Shown: positions 1 through 8,749 of the stretch, piece after piece
How the letters are laid out: each line of letters begins with the position of its first letter
How positions within the stretch are numbered: the stretch's first letter is position 1
Source of the DNA: an uncultured Bacteroidaceae bacterium
GTDB taxonomy: Bacteria; Bacteroidota; Bacteroidia; Bacteroidales; Bacteroidaceae
Assembly: GCA_905235285.1 (NCBI GenBank)
Contig: CAJOLI010000019.1
Span: forward strand, 1 to 48,483
Length of the DNA stretch: 48,483 nt
Reading direction: 5' to 3'
Position numbers and translations under genes: made by a program
The notes under the pieces: generated by a model
Databases searched by the model: none
Told to the model about the DNA's origin: nothing
What the model saw: only the letters and a program-made list of their open reading frames with translations

Positions 1-2644
1 GAACATCTCGCTGAAGGAAGTGAAGGTAAAGGCAAATCCGCTGTGGCAACGGGGCGACACGCTGAGCCACAACCTCGCGTCGTTCCTCGGCAAGGGCGAC
101 GTGAGCTTAGAGGACGGGCTGAAGCGGTTGCCGGGAGTCGATGTGGCGCAGAGCGGTGCCATCAGTTACATGGGCAAGCCCATCTCGCAGTTCAACATCG
201 AGGGACTGGACCTGCTGGGCGGCAAGTACAATCTGGCGACGCGGAACATCCCGGCGGACTATGTGACAAACGTAGAGATAGTGCGCAACCACAGCAGCCG
301 ACGGGTGGAGCGCGACGTTCCAAGCAACGAGGTGTCGATGAACATCAAACTGTCGAAGAAAGCGAAGTTCAAACCGTTCGGACAGGAGGAAATAGGAGTG
401 GGGGTAGCCTCACCCTCAGCCCCTTCCCAAGGGGAAAGGGGAGTAATTACTTCTGCCACAGATAACCAACAGCAAGACTATATACTCCCCTCGCCTGTTG
501 GAGAGGGGACGGGGGTGAGGCTTCTCTTGGGAATCACTGGCATGATGTTCACCGACCGCTTTCAGACCATCTGCTCGCTGAAGGGCGGCAACTACAAGGA
601 CTTTGCTCAAGCCGACATGAGAGACCACTTCGGCGGCTCGGACATATCGACACCAGCCACCAGCTTGTTCGGCGGCTTCGACGGTGGTGCGCCTCCGCAG
701 GGCGAATACCTCTACCAGCGCAACGGCATGGCAACGCTCAATGGCATACAGAAACTCGACTCGGTCACGACTGTGAAGTTGAATGCCGACTACAGCTACC
801 ACCGTGCCACGCACGACATCAGCCAGAGCAGCACTTACCTTGCGGGCACAGGCCACTACGTGACCGTGAGCGAACAGACCTCGCTGCTCTCGAAGGTGCA
901 TCTGCCCAAACTGTCGATGAACTACCTTAAGAATGCCGACCGCGTGTATCTGAGCGAGACGTTTGTGCTGAAGGGAAAGTTTGAACAGAACGAGGGGGAT
1001 GTCAATGCTGACGACGCAATGGTGGAGCAGCGGAGGAAGACCTCTTCCTTTGAAGTCGGCAACAACCTCTATTGGATGGGCAAGACGGACAAAGGCACCC
1101 GCCGACACGTCAATGCGTCGGTGGCGTTCAGGCGGACGCCGACATTGCGGCTGTCGTTCGAAGCCTCTCCCCCCGCTCGGCCCAAAGGGACGCTCGACAC
1201 TTCGAGAACCCCTTCCCTGAAGGTAAGGGGGATACCGCTGCAGAAGTCCTTCCCTTTAGGGGAGGATTTAGGAGAGGCTGCTGGGATGAAACTTCAAACG
1301 GCGCAGTCATCGACGCTCTCGATGAACGTCGGTTCATCGTTCAACATCCCTATCGGCAAGGTGTTCCGGCTCAGTCTGCCTGTCAGGGTGAGCGCGATGT
1401 ATGATGATGTGGAAACCTATCGTGTAGCGACTGGCGACAGGAACGACATTCGCGGCTGGTCGTTCACGCCCAGCCTGAACCCTGGCTTCGAGATACATTC
1501 GCATAACCGCCGCTTTTACCTCAATGCTGGACTGGGTGCTGCACTGAAGGGTCTGTACTATAATAAGATGAACTACACGAAGCCCGTGATCAATCCCTCG
1601 ATGGGCATCAACTATACTTTCTCTGCCAATAGCAAGTTATCGTTCTCGACAGATTACACTACGCAGATAGGCGACATGATGACGCTGTTGACGGAGCCGA
1701 TGCAGGTGGACTACCGCTCGGTACGCACCTCCTCGGGCATCATTGGCGAGTCGGATACATGGAACACGTCCGCCAACTGGAAGTGGCAGCTGCCCATGCA
1801 GTACTTCACGCTGAGCCTCGCCGCCAGCCACAGCGAAACTCAGCGCAATACGCTCTATTCGCAGAGTATCAGCGGCATCGACATCAGCAGCAGTGCCCTG
1901 CAACGCGACACCCGCAGCCGCGACACCAACTTCTCTGTCAGCAGCACGAAGAATTTTCCTTCAGTCTTCACCAAGCTCGGGGCAGATGCCTCGTATGGTT
2001 TAGGCGACAGCGAGCAGGCCGTAGATGCCGACATCATAAAGGTGCGTGCGAATAGTTACAACCTCCACGGCAATGCCTCCGTCGCGCCCATCCAATGGCT
2101 TGAACTCCGTTATGACATCCGCTACGGCTGGTCGCGCTCAAGCCTCACCCCCCGCTCGGCCCAAAGGGACGCTCGACACTTCGAGAACCCCTCTCCAAAG
2201 GGCGAGGGGAGTGGTTACTCACAGGGCGAGAATTCAGCAGCAGAACTATCTACTCCCCTCTCCACTGGGAGAGGGGCCGGGGGTGAGGCTCTTACCTCTC
2301 TCACCCACAGCGGCGCACTCCACATCTTCCCTATCTCCGCCCTCGACCTCTCAGTAGACTATGATCATGTGCGCCGCCAGATCGCTACGGACCAATACAA
2401 GCGTATGTCTCTCTTCAACGCCTCGGCGCAGTACAAGTGGAAGCAGTGCGTCCTCCGTCTGGAACTCACCAACCTGCTGAACCAACGCAGCTATTCCTAC
2501 ACCGTGTTCGACGGCATCAACACCTACACCTACGACTACGGACTCTGCGGTCGCACGGCAATGATAAGAATAACATTCAGAATAAAGCCTATCCCCCCGC
2601 TCGGCCCAAAGGGACGCTCGACACTTCGAGAACCCCTCCCCTGA
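1..2644 (+). CDS. Outer membrane beta-barrel protein (TonB-dependent receptor type), 5' end outside window
   Basis: The reading frame is open from the left edge (frame of base 2), so the N-terminus is missing. The first visible residues (NISLKEVKVKANP, then LPGVDVAQSGAISYMGKPI) are the plug-like region of TonB-dependent/CarboxypepD-regulatory barrel proteins of Bacteroidota. The rest is rich in alternating aromatic beta-strand sequence typical of an outer membrane barrel, and the native C-terminus looks like MIRITFRIK. It probably mediates substrate uptake or acts as an outer membrane scaffold; the ligand cannot be told. Oddity: four GC-rich repeat elements (406-522, 1162-1279, 2141-2290, 2586-2703) lie in the gene. 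Three are internal and keep the frame; the fourth replaces the native end and adds about 18 Pro/Arg-rich residues before the stop. The family call is sound; whether the product is functional is not known. Confidence 0.8.
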   Translation, partial: NISLKEVKVKANPLWQRGDTLSHNLASFLGKGDVSLEDGLKRLPGVDVAQSGAISYMGKPISQFNIEGLDLLGGKYNLATRNIPADYVTNVEIVRNHSSRRVERDVPSNEVSMNIKLSKKAKFKPFGQEEIGVGVASPSAPSQGERGVITSATDNQQQDYILPSPVGEGTGVRLLLGITGMMFTDRFQTICSLKGGNYKDFAQADMRDHFGGSDISTPATSLFGGFDGGAPPQGEYLYQRNGMATLNGIQKLDSVTTVKLNADYSYHRATHDISQSSTYLAGTGHYVTVSEQTSLLSKVHLPKLSMNYLKNADRVYLSETFVLKGKFEQNEGDVNADDAMVEQRRKTSSFEVGNNLYWMGKTDKGTRRHVNASVAFRRTPTLRLSFEASPPARPKGTLDTSRTPSLKVRGIPLQKSFPLGEDLGEAAGMKLQTAQSSTLSMNVGSSFNIPIGKVFRLSLPVRVSAMYDDVETYRVATGDRNDIRGWSFTPSLNPGFEIHSHNRRFYLNAGLGAALKGLYYNKMNYTKPVINPSMGINYTFSANSKLSFSTDYTTQIGDMMTLLTEPMQVDYRSVRTSSGIIGESDTWNTSANWKWQLPMQYFTLSLAASHSETQRNTLYSQSISGIDISSSALQRDTRSRDTNFSVSSTKNFPSVFTKLGADASYGLGDSEQAVDADIIKVRANSYNLHGNASVAPIQWLELRYDIRYGWSRSSLTPRSAQRDARHFENPSPKGEGSGYSQGENSAAELSTPLSTGRGAGGEALTSLTHSGALHIFPISALDLSVDYDHVRRQIATDQYKRMSLFNASAQYKWKQCVLRLELTNLLNQRSYSYTVFDGINTYTYDYGLCGRTAMIRITFRIKPIPPLGPKGRSTLREPLP
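406..522 (+). repeat. Composite palindromic element, copy 1 (type A, without 35-bp module), in frame in barrel gene
   Basis: 117 bp (39 codons). The ends are imperfect inverted repeats of about 37 bp: left starts AGCCTCACCC and runs to GGGGAGTA; the right arm is its reverse complement, ending GGGTGAGGCT. Inner GC-rich hairpins (CCCCTTCCC/GGGGAAAGGGG) are visible. It encodes a Ser/Pro/Gly-rich stretch (PSAPSQGERG ... SPVGEGTGVR) that interrupts the barrel sequence. Confidence 0.8.
1162..1279 (+). repeat. Composite palindromic element, copy 2 (type B, with 35-bp module), in frame in barrel gene
   Basis: 118 bp, bounded by AGCCTCTCC and GGAGAGGCT. It contains the 35-bp module at 1174-1208 (ending GACGCTCGACACTTCGAGAA) followed by the inner palindromic parts CTTCCCTGAAGG and CTTCCCTTTAGGGGAGG. 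The module is translated here as PARPKGTLDTSRT. Confidence 0.8.
2141..2290 (+). repeat. Composite palindromic element, copy 3 (type A, with 35-bp module), in frame in barrel gene
   Basis: 150 bp (50 codons), bounded by AGCCTCACCC and GGGTGAGGCT. It has the same type A arms as the copy at 406-522, but with the 35-bp module at 2153-2187 inserted in the left arm; the size difference (33 bp) is about one module. The module is read in a second frame, as RSAQRDARHFEN. Confidence 0.8.
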
Positions 2645-2703
2645 AGGGAAGGGGGGTACGGCTGCAGAAGTCCTTCCCTTTAGGGGAGGATTTAGGAGAG
2701 GCT
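2586..2703 (+). repeat. Composite palindromic element, copy 4 (type B, with module), at the 3' end of the barrel gene
   Basis: 118 bp, same length and layout as the copy at 1162-1279, bounded by AGCCTATCC and GGAGAGGCT. The module at 2598-2632 is read in the third frame (PLGPKGRSTLRE). The gene's stop codon (2642-2644) lies inside the element. A second GGAGAGGCT follows at 2722-2730. The element fills the gap to the convergent gene at 2735. Confidence 0.8.
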
Positions 2704-2734
2704 GTTAGGTGAGGGGGTGTGGGAGAGGCTGCTG

Positions 2735-4888
2735 CTAATGTGCACCATAGACCTCGATGTCGGCAATTCGGACGTAGCCATCAGAGCCGCCGTCAGAAAC
2801 CGAGACACGCACGTAACGCGCTTCGATGGGGGATATGGTGACGTCGGTGACAGCGGCGTCGTTGTCCCTGTGGGTGCCCGCCGTGGTCCACGTCTGGCCG
2901 TCGAGGCTGGTCTCAACGGTGAAGTCGCGGCTGTTCAGGTCTGCGTCATAGCCTGCCGCCTCGGCGTGGCGTACCACGTAGCGGCTGACCTGGTACGGCT
3001 CCTTGAAGTCGAGCTGCACCCAACCCGTGCCGCCGGAGTCCTTTGACATCCAAATATTGCTCAGCGAGGGCGACCCGTCGGCGGCGTAGCTGACGTCTGT
3101 CCGTGTCTCTGACGAGGTAATCTGCATGTCGTTTAACAGGGTGATGTTGAATGGCAAGTGACGAGCCTCGTTGTAGTAGCTGAACCAATGGTCGGCGCGC
3201 ACGATGTTGACATTGCCGGGCGAGAGGGCGTCGAGCTTATCCTTAAGGTTCACAAGGTTGTCGGGGCCTACTTCCCACACGGTGGCCTGCCCCGTTACGA
3301 ACATCGGCTCAGTGCCTCTGAAGTTCGTGATGTCGCGCCGGAAGAAGTCGGTGATGACATCAATGCTGTTGGCATAGCAGGGGTAGAGCGGCGTCACGGG
3401 CAGCCAGCGAGACTGCACGGCAGGTGTCAGGCGCCCCTCCTGCCGCTCCCAGTCGTTGATTGTAAGGCCGTATAGGTAGGGGCAGTTTTCGGCATAGACC
3501 CTGCGCTGTGTGGAACTGATGTTATCCCAAATTGTGATGACGCGCAGGCCAGCTTTCTCAAGGTAGCGCTGTGTGAGCTGTGTGTAAGGCGTTATCAGGT
3601 TGGCGGACGTCGCGCCGGCATTGTAGCGCGAATTGTGGGCGTCGTAGGGCATGGCGTAACCCAGCCCGGAGGGGCCGCTGACGAAGCAGTCGTTGTCCGT
3701 AGCCTTGCGGTAGTAGTAGTTGAGCATCATCGGCGAGATGTCGGCCAGCGCAGGACTGATGGTCCAGTTCATGGCCATCTTGCCGCGTCCGCCCTGTTCG
3801 AAGATCTTGGCCATGGCATGCTGGCAGTACTGGATATTGTCGCCGTCGCTGATGTAGACGGCTGCGTATATCTTGTTCTCGAGCTTAGGCCGCTTGGGCA
3901 CAGAGGGAATCCTCACTGGCTTGTTTACGGATGTGTACACAGTGGCGTTCTCGAAGAAGTCAGCGGGTACGGTAGTCAGGCCGAAGCGTGTGGCCTCGCC
4001 CACGCCCGAGCGCTCCTCGGGGTACCAACCCAGAACGAAGTCACGACCTGGGGTCATCTCGCGCAACATCTTGTCGAGCAGGATGCGTTCGTTGTTGACG
4101 CGGGGGTCGAGCCAGACGCATGCCGAGCCGCAGGCGACGCCTATGTCGTGGACATAAGGTATTGTGGGGCGCTCGCTGATGAGCAGGCGGTGGTTGCAGA
4201 GGCTCCAGTAGTTGTCGTAGAGGTAGTTATACACGTCCACGGCATTGTTCATCGTAAGGGCTGTCAAGTCCTCTACGACAGGAAAATCCAAACCGTTGGC
4301 AATGAGCGTGGCACGTATCTCGGGCGTTGTGGGTAGTAGGCGGTAGAGCCCTGCTATCGTGGCGGCGAGATTGGAATAGTGTTCGCTTAGTTTGTTGCTG
4401 TAGAGCACAAGACCCTTAATCTCGTCCTTGAACATATCTATCAGGCTGTAGGGCTTTGACGTGGCGATGGGCACAGCCCGGAGGCTATGGGCCGTAGGCC
4501 AGGTGTTTTGAGGCTCTTCGTTATGGTTGTAGAGGAGGATGCGTGGTAGTGTACGGTTGATGATGCCCTGAAAGGCGCAGAACATGACGCGCTCTTCGTT
4601 GCTGAGCTTGGCTGCTGACATGTCCAGCGACCTGAGCGAGCCGGCAGGGGGCAGGAAATGGGGGAGAAGGCGGTCGTCGGGCCAGCAGAGCTCGTCGGCC
4701 TCGAGGATGCGGTAGCCGTTGGCGTTGAGGTTGTACAGCGTATCGGCGAACGTGATTTTCTCGACCGTGCTGACATCTGTGCGGATTGCGGCTTCGTTGG
4801 TCAGTTTCATAATCATGGTTGGGGAGTGCTGGGCCAGAAGCTGCGCCGCTCCTATGATGGCAGTAGCAAGAAGGACTATCTTTTTCAT
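2735..4888 (-). CDS. Exported GxGYxYP-domain protein with C-terminal discoidin (F5/8 type C) domain
   Basis: 717 residues. The N-terminus (MKKIVLLATAIIGAAQLLAQ) is a signal peptide, so the protein is exported. Residues about 60-580 match the GxGYxYP family, a putative glycoside-hydrolase-like group of gut Bacteroidota: the namesake motif is GPSGLGYAMPY at 405-415, and YISDGDNIQY at 345-354 is a likely active-site segment. Residues about 585-717 form a galactose-binding/discoidin-like beta-sandwich (WVQLDF, YVRVSVSDG, IADIEVYG) that probably binds carbohydrate. It lies 36 bp downstream of the small exported protein at 4925-5482 on the same strand, so the two are probably co-transcribed. The substrate is unknown, and no enzymatic activity can be assigned from sequence alone. 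Confidence 0.8.
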   Translation of the reverse strand: MKKIVLLATAIIGAAQLLAQHSPTMIMKLTNEAAIRTDVSTVEKITFADTLYNLNANGYRILEADELCWPDDRLLPHFLPPAGSLRSLDMSAAKLSNEERVMFCAFQGIINRTLPRILLYNHNEEPQNTWPTAHSLRAVPIATSKPYSLIDMFKDEIKGLVLYSNKLSEHYSNLAATIAGLYRLLPTTPEIRATLIANGLDFPVVEDLTALTMNNAVDVYNYLYDNYWSLCNHRLLISERPTIPYVHDIGVACGSACVWLDPRVNNERILLDKMLREMTPGRDFVLGWYPEERSGVGEATRFGLTTVPADFFENATVYTSVNKPVRIPSVPKRPKLENKIYAAVYISDGDNIQYCQHAMAKIFEQGGRGKMAMNWTISPALADISPMMLNYYYRKATDNDCFVSGPSGLGYAMPYDAHNSRYNAGATSANLITPYTQLTQRYLEKAGLRVITIWDNISSTQRRVYAENCPYLYGLTINDWERQEGRLTPAVQSRWLPVTPLYPCYANSIDVITDFFRRDITNFRGTEPMFVTGQATVWEVGPDNLVNLKDKLDALSPGNVNIVRADHWFSYYNEARHLPFNITLLNDMQITSSETRTDVSYAADGSPSLSNIWMSKDSGGTGWVQLDFKEPYQVSRYVVRHAEAAGYDADLNSRDFTVETSLDGQTWTTAGTHRDNDAAVTDVTISPIEARYVRVSVSDGGSDGYVRIADIEVYGAH

Positions 4889-4924
4889 GTTCTTAAGGGC
4901 TGAGTTGAAAAACAGGGGAGTGTG

Positions 4925-5482
4925 TTATAGATGAATTTTGGCAGAGAACGTGCCTACTTTCAGTATGACGATGCGGTGGCCGACGATGGCTCGGCTTAAA
5001 CACAGTTCGCCGCCTGCGACGGGTGGTGCTGGCAGCCGACGCCCGTCGAGGGAGTAGATGCGCGGTTTGGTACCCGCAGGCAGCCCTCGGAGCAGCACCC
5101 CGTCGTCATACACTATAACAGCAAAGCTCTGAGGGGCAGTGACAGCCGTCTCGTCGGAAGGGTCGCTGAAAAGTATTTCGGCGATATTGGTAATCTCAAA
5201 CTCTAAGGCTTCGGCGCCGCTCGCCTTAATGTTCAGCGTACCACTGGAGATTGTCATTACGGGATTGGATGCGAAGAGTACAGAGGCCGACTCGCCGCCT
5301 ATGGTCTTCACCTGTAGCCCTTGGCGACTGGCGCCGGCAGCGAGGAAACGGATTTGGCTGAGATCGGCCACTCGCGTCTTGGACGTCGTTCCGTCTTTCT
5401 TTACGACGTTCATGACTGGCTCCTGCGCCTGACCTGTCAGGGATGCGAACAGCAGCGCTGATACAAACATGATTATTTTCAT
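4925..5482 (-). CDS. Small exported protein with C-terminal sorting-like domain, unknown function
   Basis: 185 residues with a clear signal peptide (MKIIMFVSALLFASLTGQAQ). The central part is beta-rich with no recognised catalytic motif. The last 70 residues (FAVIVYDDGVLL ... IYSLDGRRL ... GHRIVILKVG) resemble the short C-terminal domains of Bacteroidota secreted proteins, in which a VYSLDGR-like turn is followed by a final beta-strand; this may be a type IX-type sorting domain or simply a binding domain. It is the first gene of a probable two-gene unit with the GxGYxYP gene. Its role may be accessory to that enzyme; this is inference from position only. Confidence 0.6.
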   Translation of the reverse strand: MKIIMFVSALLFASLTGQAQEPVMNVVKKDGTTSKTRVADLSQIRFLAAGASRQGLQVKTIGGESASVLFASNPVMTISSGTLNIKASGAEALEFEITNIAEILFSDPSDETAVTAPQSFAVIVYDDGVLLRGLPAGTKPRIYSLDGRRLPAPPVAGGELCLSRAIVGHRIVILKVGTFSAKIHL

Positions 5483-5546
5483 TTTTCTTTAAAGTTTTAC
5501 TTTTTTTCTTAACCATGAACCATGAACCATTAATTCTCTTTCTTTA

Positions 5547-5554
5547 CAAAAATA
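5547..5554 (-). promoter_or_regulatory. Possible -7 box (TATTTTTG) for the gene at 5482
   Basis: On the minus strand the octamer fits the Bacteroidota -7 consensus TAnnTTTG, 64 bp upstream of the start codon. No good TTTG at -33 is visible, so the call is weak. Confidence 0.3.
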
Positions 5555-5765
5555 CTATTTTTATAATGTTGTAATAATCTGTCGGTCGTTAAAAATAATT
5601 AAATGTGCTGTTTTTCTCCTTCCCACCTATAATTTAAGCCCATAATGTCAATGAAAAGAGTGCTTAAATTCCCGGAAAGCTATAATTATTTCCGATGTTC
5701 ACGAAAAAAGAGGCGAGGCACGATGAAAAAAAGCCAATTTCGTGATGCTGTTAAGAAATAATGTT

Positions 5766-5773
5766 TAATTTTG
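5766..5773 (+). promoter_or_regulatory. Promoter -7 box (TAATTTTG) for thrS
   Basis: TAATTTTG fits TAnnTTTG. Transcription would start near 5780, leaving a leader of about 205 nt before thrS. The possible start ATG at 5761 overlaps this box and is therefore not a plausible start. Confidence 0.55.
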
Positions 5774-5846
5774 CGCCCGATTATGGGTTGTTCGCTGACG
5801 CTTACGGGCTGTCTGCCGCCTATGATCGGGCATGTTCCGACCAATC

Positions 5847-5900
5847 GTTGGATTTCATCCAACCTTTCCTCGCCATGGCAGAATTGATGCAAGCATCATT
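5847..5900 (+). promoter_or_regulatory. thrS leader with two hairpins
   Basis: Within the long 5' leader of thrS, a perfect 7-bp hairpin (GTTGGAT/ATCCAAC, loop TTC, 5847-5863) is followed by a second stem (GATGC/GCATC with flanking A-T pairs, 5882-5900). Such structures could serve translational or attenuation control of a tRNA synthetase. No T-box consensus was seen, and function is inferred only from position. Confidence 0.35.
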
Positions 5901-5915
5901 CTGCTCATCTGGCTT

Positions 5916-5950
5916 CGCTCGGCTCGAAGAGACGCTTGACCCTTCAAGAA
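5916..5950 (+). repeat. Solo copy of the 35-bp module in the thrS leader
   Basis: About 28 of 35 bases match the module found three times in the barrel gene. The 3' half is GACGCTTGACCCTTCAAGAA. No surrounding AGCCTC arms are visible, so the module occurs alone here, 35 bp before the thrS start. Confidence 0.65.
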
Positions 5951-5985
5951 TGAAAACGTTCAAAAATAGAAATATCAGTCTGACT

Positions 5986-7929
5986 ATGGTTAAGATTACA
6001 CTTCCCGATGGCTCCGTGCTCGAACGCGAGGCAGGAGTGACGGGTTATGAGATTGCAGAAAGTATTTCACCACGCCTCGCTGCAGATGTCCTCGCCTGCG
6101 CCGTGAACGGACAGACCGTGGAGCTCAACCGCCCCATTACCGAGGATGCCGAACTCATTCTCTACAAGTGGGACGATGCCGAGGGCAAGCACGCCTTCTG
6201 GCACACCAGCGCACACCTCATGGCCGAAGCCCTGCAGGAGCTGTGGCCGGGAACGCAGTTCGGCATCGGCCCCGCCATAGAGCGAGGCTTCTACTATGAC
6301 GTGATGCCCCCAGAAGGCACCGTCATCCGCGAAGCCGACTTCCCCGCTATCGAGAAGAAGATGATGGAACTCGTGCAGCGCAAGGAAGCCCTCGTGCGCC
6401 GCGACATCAGCAAGGCCGATGCCATCAAGTTCTTCGGCGACAATGGTCAGAACTATAAGAACGAGCTGATCGCCGACCTCGAGGACGGTCATATCACCAC
6501 CTACACGCAAGGTGCCTTCACTGACCTCTGCCGTGGCCCGCACCTCGTGAACACCGCTCCGATTAAGGCCGTGAAGATTACTGCCGTGAGCTCCGCCTAC
6601 TGGCGTGGCGACGAGAAGCGCCCGCAGATGACACGCATCTACGGCATCACTTTCCCAAAGAAGAAACTGCTCGACGAGTATGTCACCCTGATGGAGGAGG
6701 CAAAGAAGCGCGACCACCGCAAGATAGGCAAGGAGATGGAGCTCTTCATGTTCTCGGAACGTGTAGGCAAGGGCCTGCCCATCTGGCTCCCGAAGGGTAC
6801 AGCATTGCGCCTGCGCCTCGAGGATATGTTGAAGAAAATTCAGAAGCGCTATGGCTATCAGCAGGTTATTACGCCGCATATTGGCGGTAAGAACCTGTAT
6901 GTGACCAGCGGTCACTGGGCCCACTACGGTAAGGATAGCTTCCGGCCAATAACCACACCTGAGGAGGGCGAGGAATACCTGCTGAAACCCATGAACTGTC
7001 CTCACCACTGCGAGATATACGCCTCTAAGCCACGCTCATACAAGGACCTGCCGCTGCGCCTGGCTGAGTTCGGCACCGTCTATCGCTACGAGCAGAGCGG
7101 CGAGCTGCACGGACTAACGCGCGTGCGCTCATTCACTCAGGACGACGCTCACCTTTACTGCCGCCCCGATCAGGTCAAGCAGGAGTTCATACGCGTCATG
7201 GAGATCATACAAATCATCTTCGGAGCACTCGACTTCAACAACTTCGAGGCTCAGATCTCGCTGCGCGACCCTGACAACAAGGAAAAATACATCGGCTCTG
7301 ACGAGGTTTGGGAACAGGCAGAGCGCGCCATCATAGAGGCGTGCGAAGAGAAAGGCCTGCAGACACACACCGAGCTTGGCGAGGCTGCCTTCTACGGCCC
7401 TAAGCTGGACTTCATGGTGAAGGATGCGCTCGGCCGTCGCTGGCAGCTCGGTACCATACAGGTCGACTATAATTTGCCGGAGCGCTTCCAGCTTGAGTAT
7501 ACCGGCGAGGACAACCAGAAGCACCGCCCCGTCATGATACACCGCGCCCCCTTCGGGTCTATGGAGCGCTTCGTGGCCGTGCTCATCGAGCACACTGCAG
7601 GTCACTTCCCACTCTGGCTCACACCTGACCAGGTCGCCATCCTGCCCATCTCGGACAAGTTCAACGACTACGCCCACCAAGTGCAGGATGCTCTCGAGCA
7701 GGCCGATGTGCGCACAGTGCTTGACGACCGCTCCGAGAAAATCGGACGTAAGATTCGTGACAACGAGATGAAACACATACCTTATCTGCTCATCGTTGGC
7801 GAAAAAGAAGCCTCAGATGGACTCGTGAGTGTAAGAAAACAGGGGCAGGGCGACCAAGGAAGCATGAAAATCGACGATTTTGCAAAGAAAATCAACGAAG
7901 AAGTGCGCCGAATGACAGAAAAGTATTAA
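5986..7929 (+). CDS. thrS: Threonyl-tRNA synthetase
   Basis: 647 residues from ATG 5986 ([13 protein letters not shown]), the usual family length. An upstream ATG at 5761 would add 75 residues with no homology to the family and overlaps the promoter box, so it was rejected. The enzyme charges tRNA-Thr in the cytoplasm. The N-terminal TGS domain (about 1-65) is followed by the editing domain ([11 protein letters not shown] and the TDLCRGPH segment) and the class II catalytic core, with zinc and motif residues in [12 protein letters not shown] and the [23 protein letters not shown] motif 2 region. The anticodon-binding domain forms the C-terminus. infC follows after 24 bp, the conserved thrS-infC-rpmI-rplT order. 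Regulation may involve the leader hairpins at 5847-5900. Confidence 0.97.
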   Translation: MVKITLPDGSVLEREAGVTGYEIAESISPRLAADVLACAVNGQTVELNRPITEDAELILYKWDDAEGKHAFWHTSAHLMAEALQELWPGTQFGIGPAIERGFYYDVMPPEGTVIREADFPAIEKKMMELVQRKEALVRRDISKADAIKFFGDNGQNYKNELIADLEDGHITTYTQGAFTDLCRGPHLVNTAPIKAVKITAVSSAYWRGDEKRPQMTRIYGITFPKKKLLDEYVTLMEEAKKRDHRKIGKEMELFMFSERVGKGLPIWLPKGTALRLRLEDMLKKIQKRYGYQQVITPHIGGKNLYVTSGHWAHYGKDSFRPITTPEEGEEYLLKPMNCPHHCEIYASKPRSYKDLPLRLAEFGTVYRYEQSGELHGLTRVRSFTQDDAHLYCRPDQVKQEFIRVMEIIQIIFGALDFNNFEAQISLRDPDNKEKYIGSDEVWEQAERAIIEACEEKGLQTHTELGEAAFYGPKLDFMVKDALGRRWQLGTIQVDYNLPERFQLEYTGEDNQKHRPVMIHRAPFGSMERFVAVLIEHTAGHFPLWLTPDQVAILPISDKFNDYAHQVQDALEQADVRTVLDDRSEKIGRKIRDNEMKHIPYLLIVGEKEASDGLVSVRKQGQGDQGSMKIDDFAKKINEEVRRMTEKY

Positions 7930-7934
7930 CTTTG
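7927..7934 (+). promoter_or_regulatory. Possible internal -7 box (TAACTTTG) for infC
   Basis: TAACTTTG overlaps the thrS stop codon and lies 19 bp before the infC ATG. The context (TTTGCGCCCG) is the same as at the thrS promoter. It could give infC-rpmI-rplT a separate short-leader transcript. Confidence 0.45.
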
Positions 7935-7953
7935 CGCCCGCAATTTAAAGTTA

Positions 7954-8616
7954 ATGAAGAAAAACAACCTCAAAAGCCAGTATCGTGTAAACGAGCAGAT
8001 TCGTGCACACGAGGTCAGAATCGTTGGCGACGGCATAGAGTCGCAAGTCCTGCCAACACGCGATGCCATACGCATGGCTGAGCAGAACGGCGTAGATCTC
8101 GTAGAGATATCGCCCAACGCAGAGCCACCCGTGTGTAGGCTCATCGACTACTCCAAGTTCATCTACCAACAGAAGAAACGGCAGAAGGAGATGAAAGCCA
8201 AGCAGGTGAAGGTGGAAGTGAAGGAGATTCGTTTCGGACCACAAACCGACGACCACGACTACAACTTCAAGCTCAAGCACGCTATGGGCTTCCTCTCTGA
8301 TGGCGACAAAGTCAAGGCTTACGTCTTCTTCAGAGGACGCTCAATCCTCTTCAAGGAACAGGGCGAGGTGCTACTCCTGCGCTTCGCTCAGGACTTGGAA
8401 GACTATGGTAAGGTGGAGTCGATGCCTGTGCTGGAGGGTAAGCGCATGACCATGTTCATCGCTCCTAAGAAAGTGATGCCGAAGAAAGAGGTCATCGACG
8501 ACGACGATGACTTTGAGGCTGACGAGGCTGAAGAACCCGTACGCAAGAAACCGCAGCAGAAGGCTCCGAAGGAATACACCGGGCCGAAGGTGGAGGGCGA
8601 GAACTGGGACGACTAA
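7954..8616 (+). CDS. infC: Translation initiation factor IF-3
   Basis: 220 residues from ATG 7954. IF-3 binds the 30S subunit, prevents premature 50S joining and proofreads initiator tRNA and start codon. The N-terminal domain ([42 protein letters not shown]) and C-terminal domain ([24 protein letters not shown]) are intact. A charged tail of about 45 residues (acidic run [14 protein letters not shown], then Lys-rich) is typical of Bacteroidota IF-3. Unlike E. coli infC, which starts at AUU, this gene has an ordinary ATG. It is the second gene of the thrS cluster and is followed by a 133-bp gap before rpmI. Confidence 0.96.
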   Translation: MKKNNLKSQYRVNEQIRAHEVRIVGDGIESQVLPTRDAIRMAEQNGVDLVEISPNAEPPVCRLIDYSKFIYQQKKRQKEMKAKQVKVEVKEIRFGPQTDDHDYNFKLKHAMGFLSDGDKVKAYVFFRGRSILFKEQGEVLLLRFAQDLEDYGKVESMPVLEGKRMTMFIAPKKVMPKKEVIDDDDDFEADEAEEPVRKKPQQKAPKEYTGPKVEGENWDD

Positions 8617-8629
8617 ATAAAGACTCGCT

Positions 8630-8648
8630 GACGCTCGTCAATTGAAGA
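8630..8648 (+). repeat. Degenerate module-like sequence between infC and rpmI
   Basis: GACGCTCGTCAATTGAAGA matches the 3' half of the 35-bp module at about 15 of 19 positions. It is short and diverged, so it may be chance or a decayed copy. Confidence 0.35.
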
Positions 8649-8749
8649 TAGACAATCGGAAAGTTAAGGAAAAAGGGATAGCGCGCTGCGCCCGGTATAT
8701 GCGTTGCCGCGTCCCGTTAGAATTAATAACATTATAAACAAACAAAAAA

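Noticed and set aside
406..2703. Repeats in the barrel gene as frameshifted or broken pseudogene
   Set aside because: The reading frame is continuous across all elements and barrel sequence resumes after each, so the gene is interrupted by inserts but not frameshifted; loss of function remains possible.
5506..5534. ACCATGAACCATGAACC tandem run as a regulatory array
   Set aside because: Only about three 9-bp units, in an AT-rich gap; too short to separate from slippage noise. The AAAGTTT run at 37660-37688 was set aside likewise.
5761..5985. N-terminal extension of thrS starting at ATG 5761
   Set aside because: The ATG overlaps the -7 promoter box, the 75 extra residues have no family similarity, and a repeat module lies in this stretch; the TGS domain begins at 5986.
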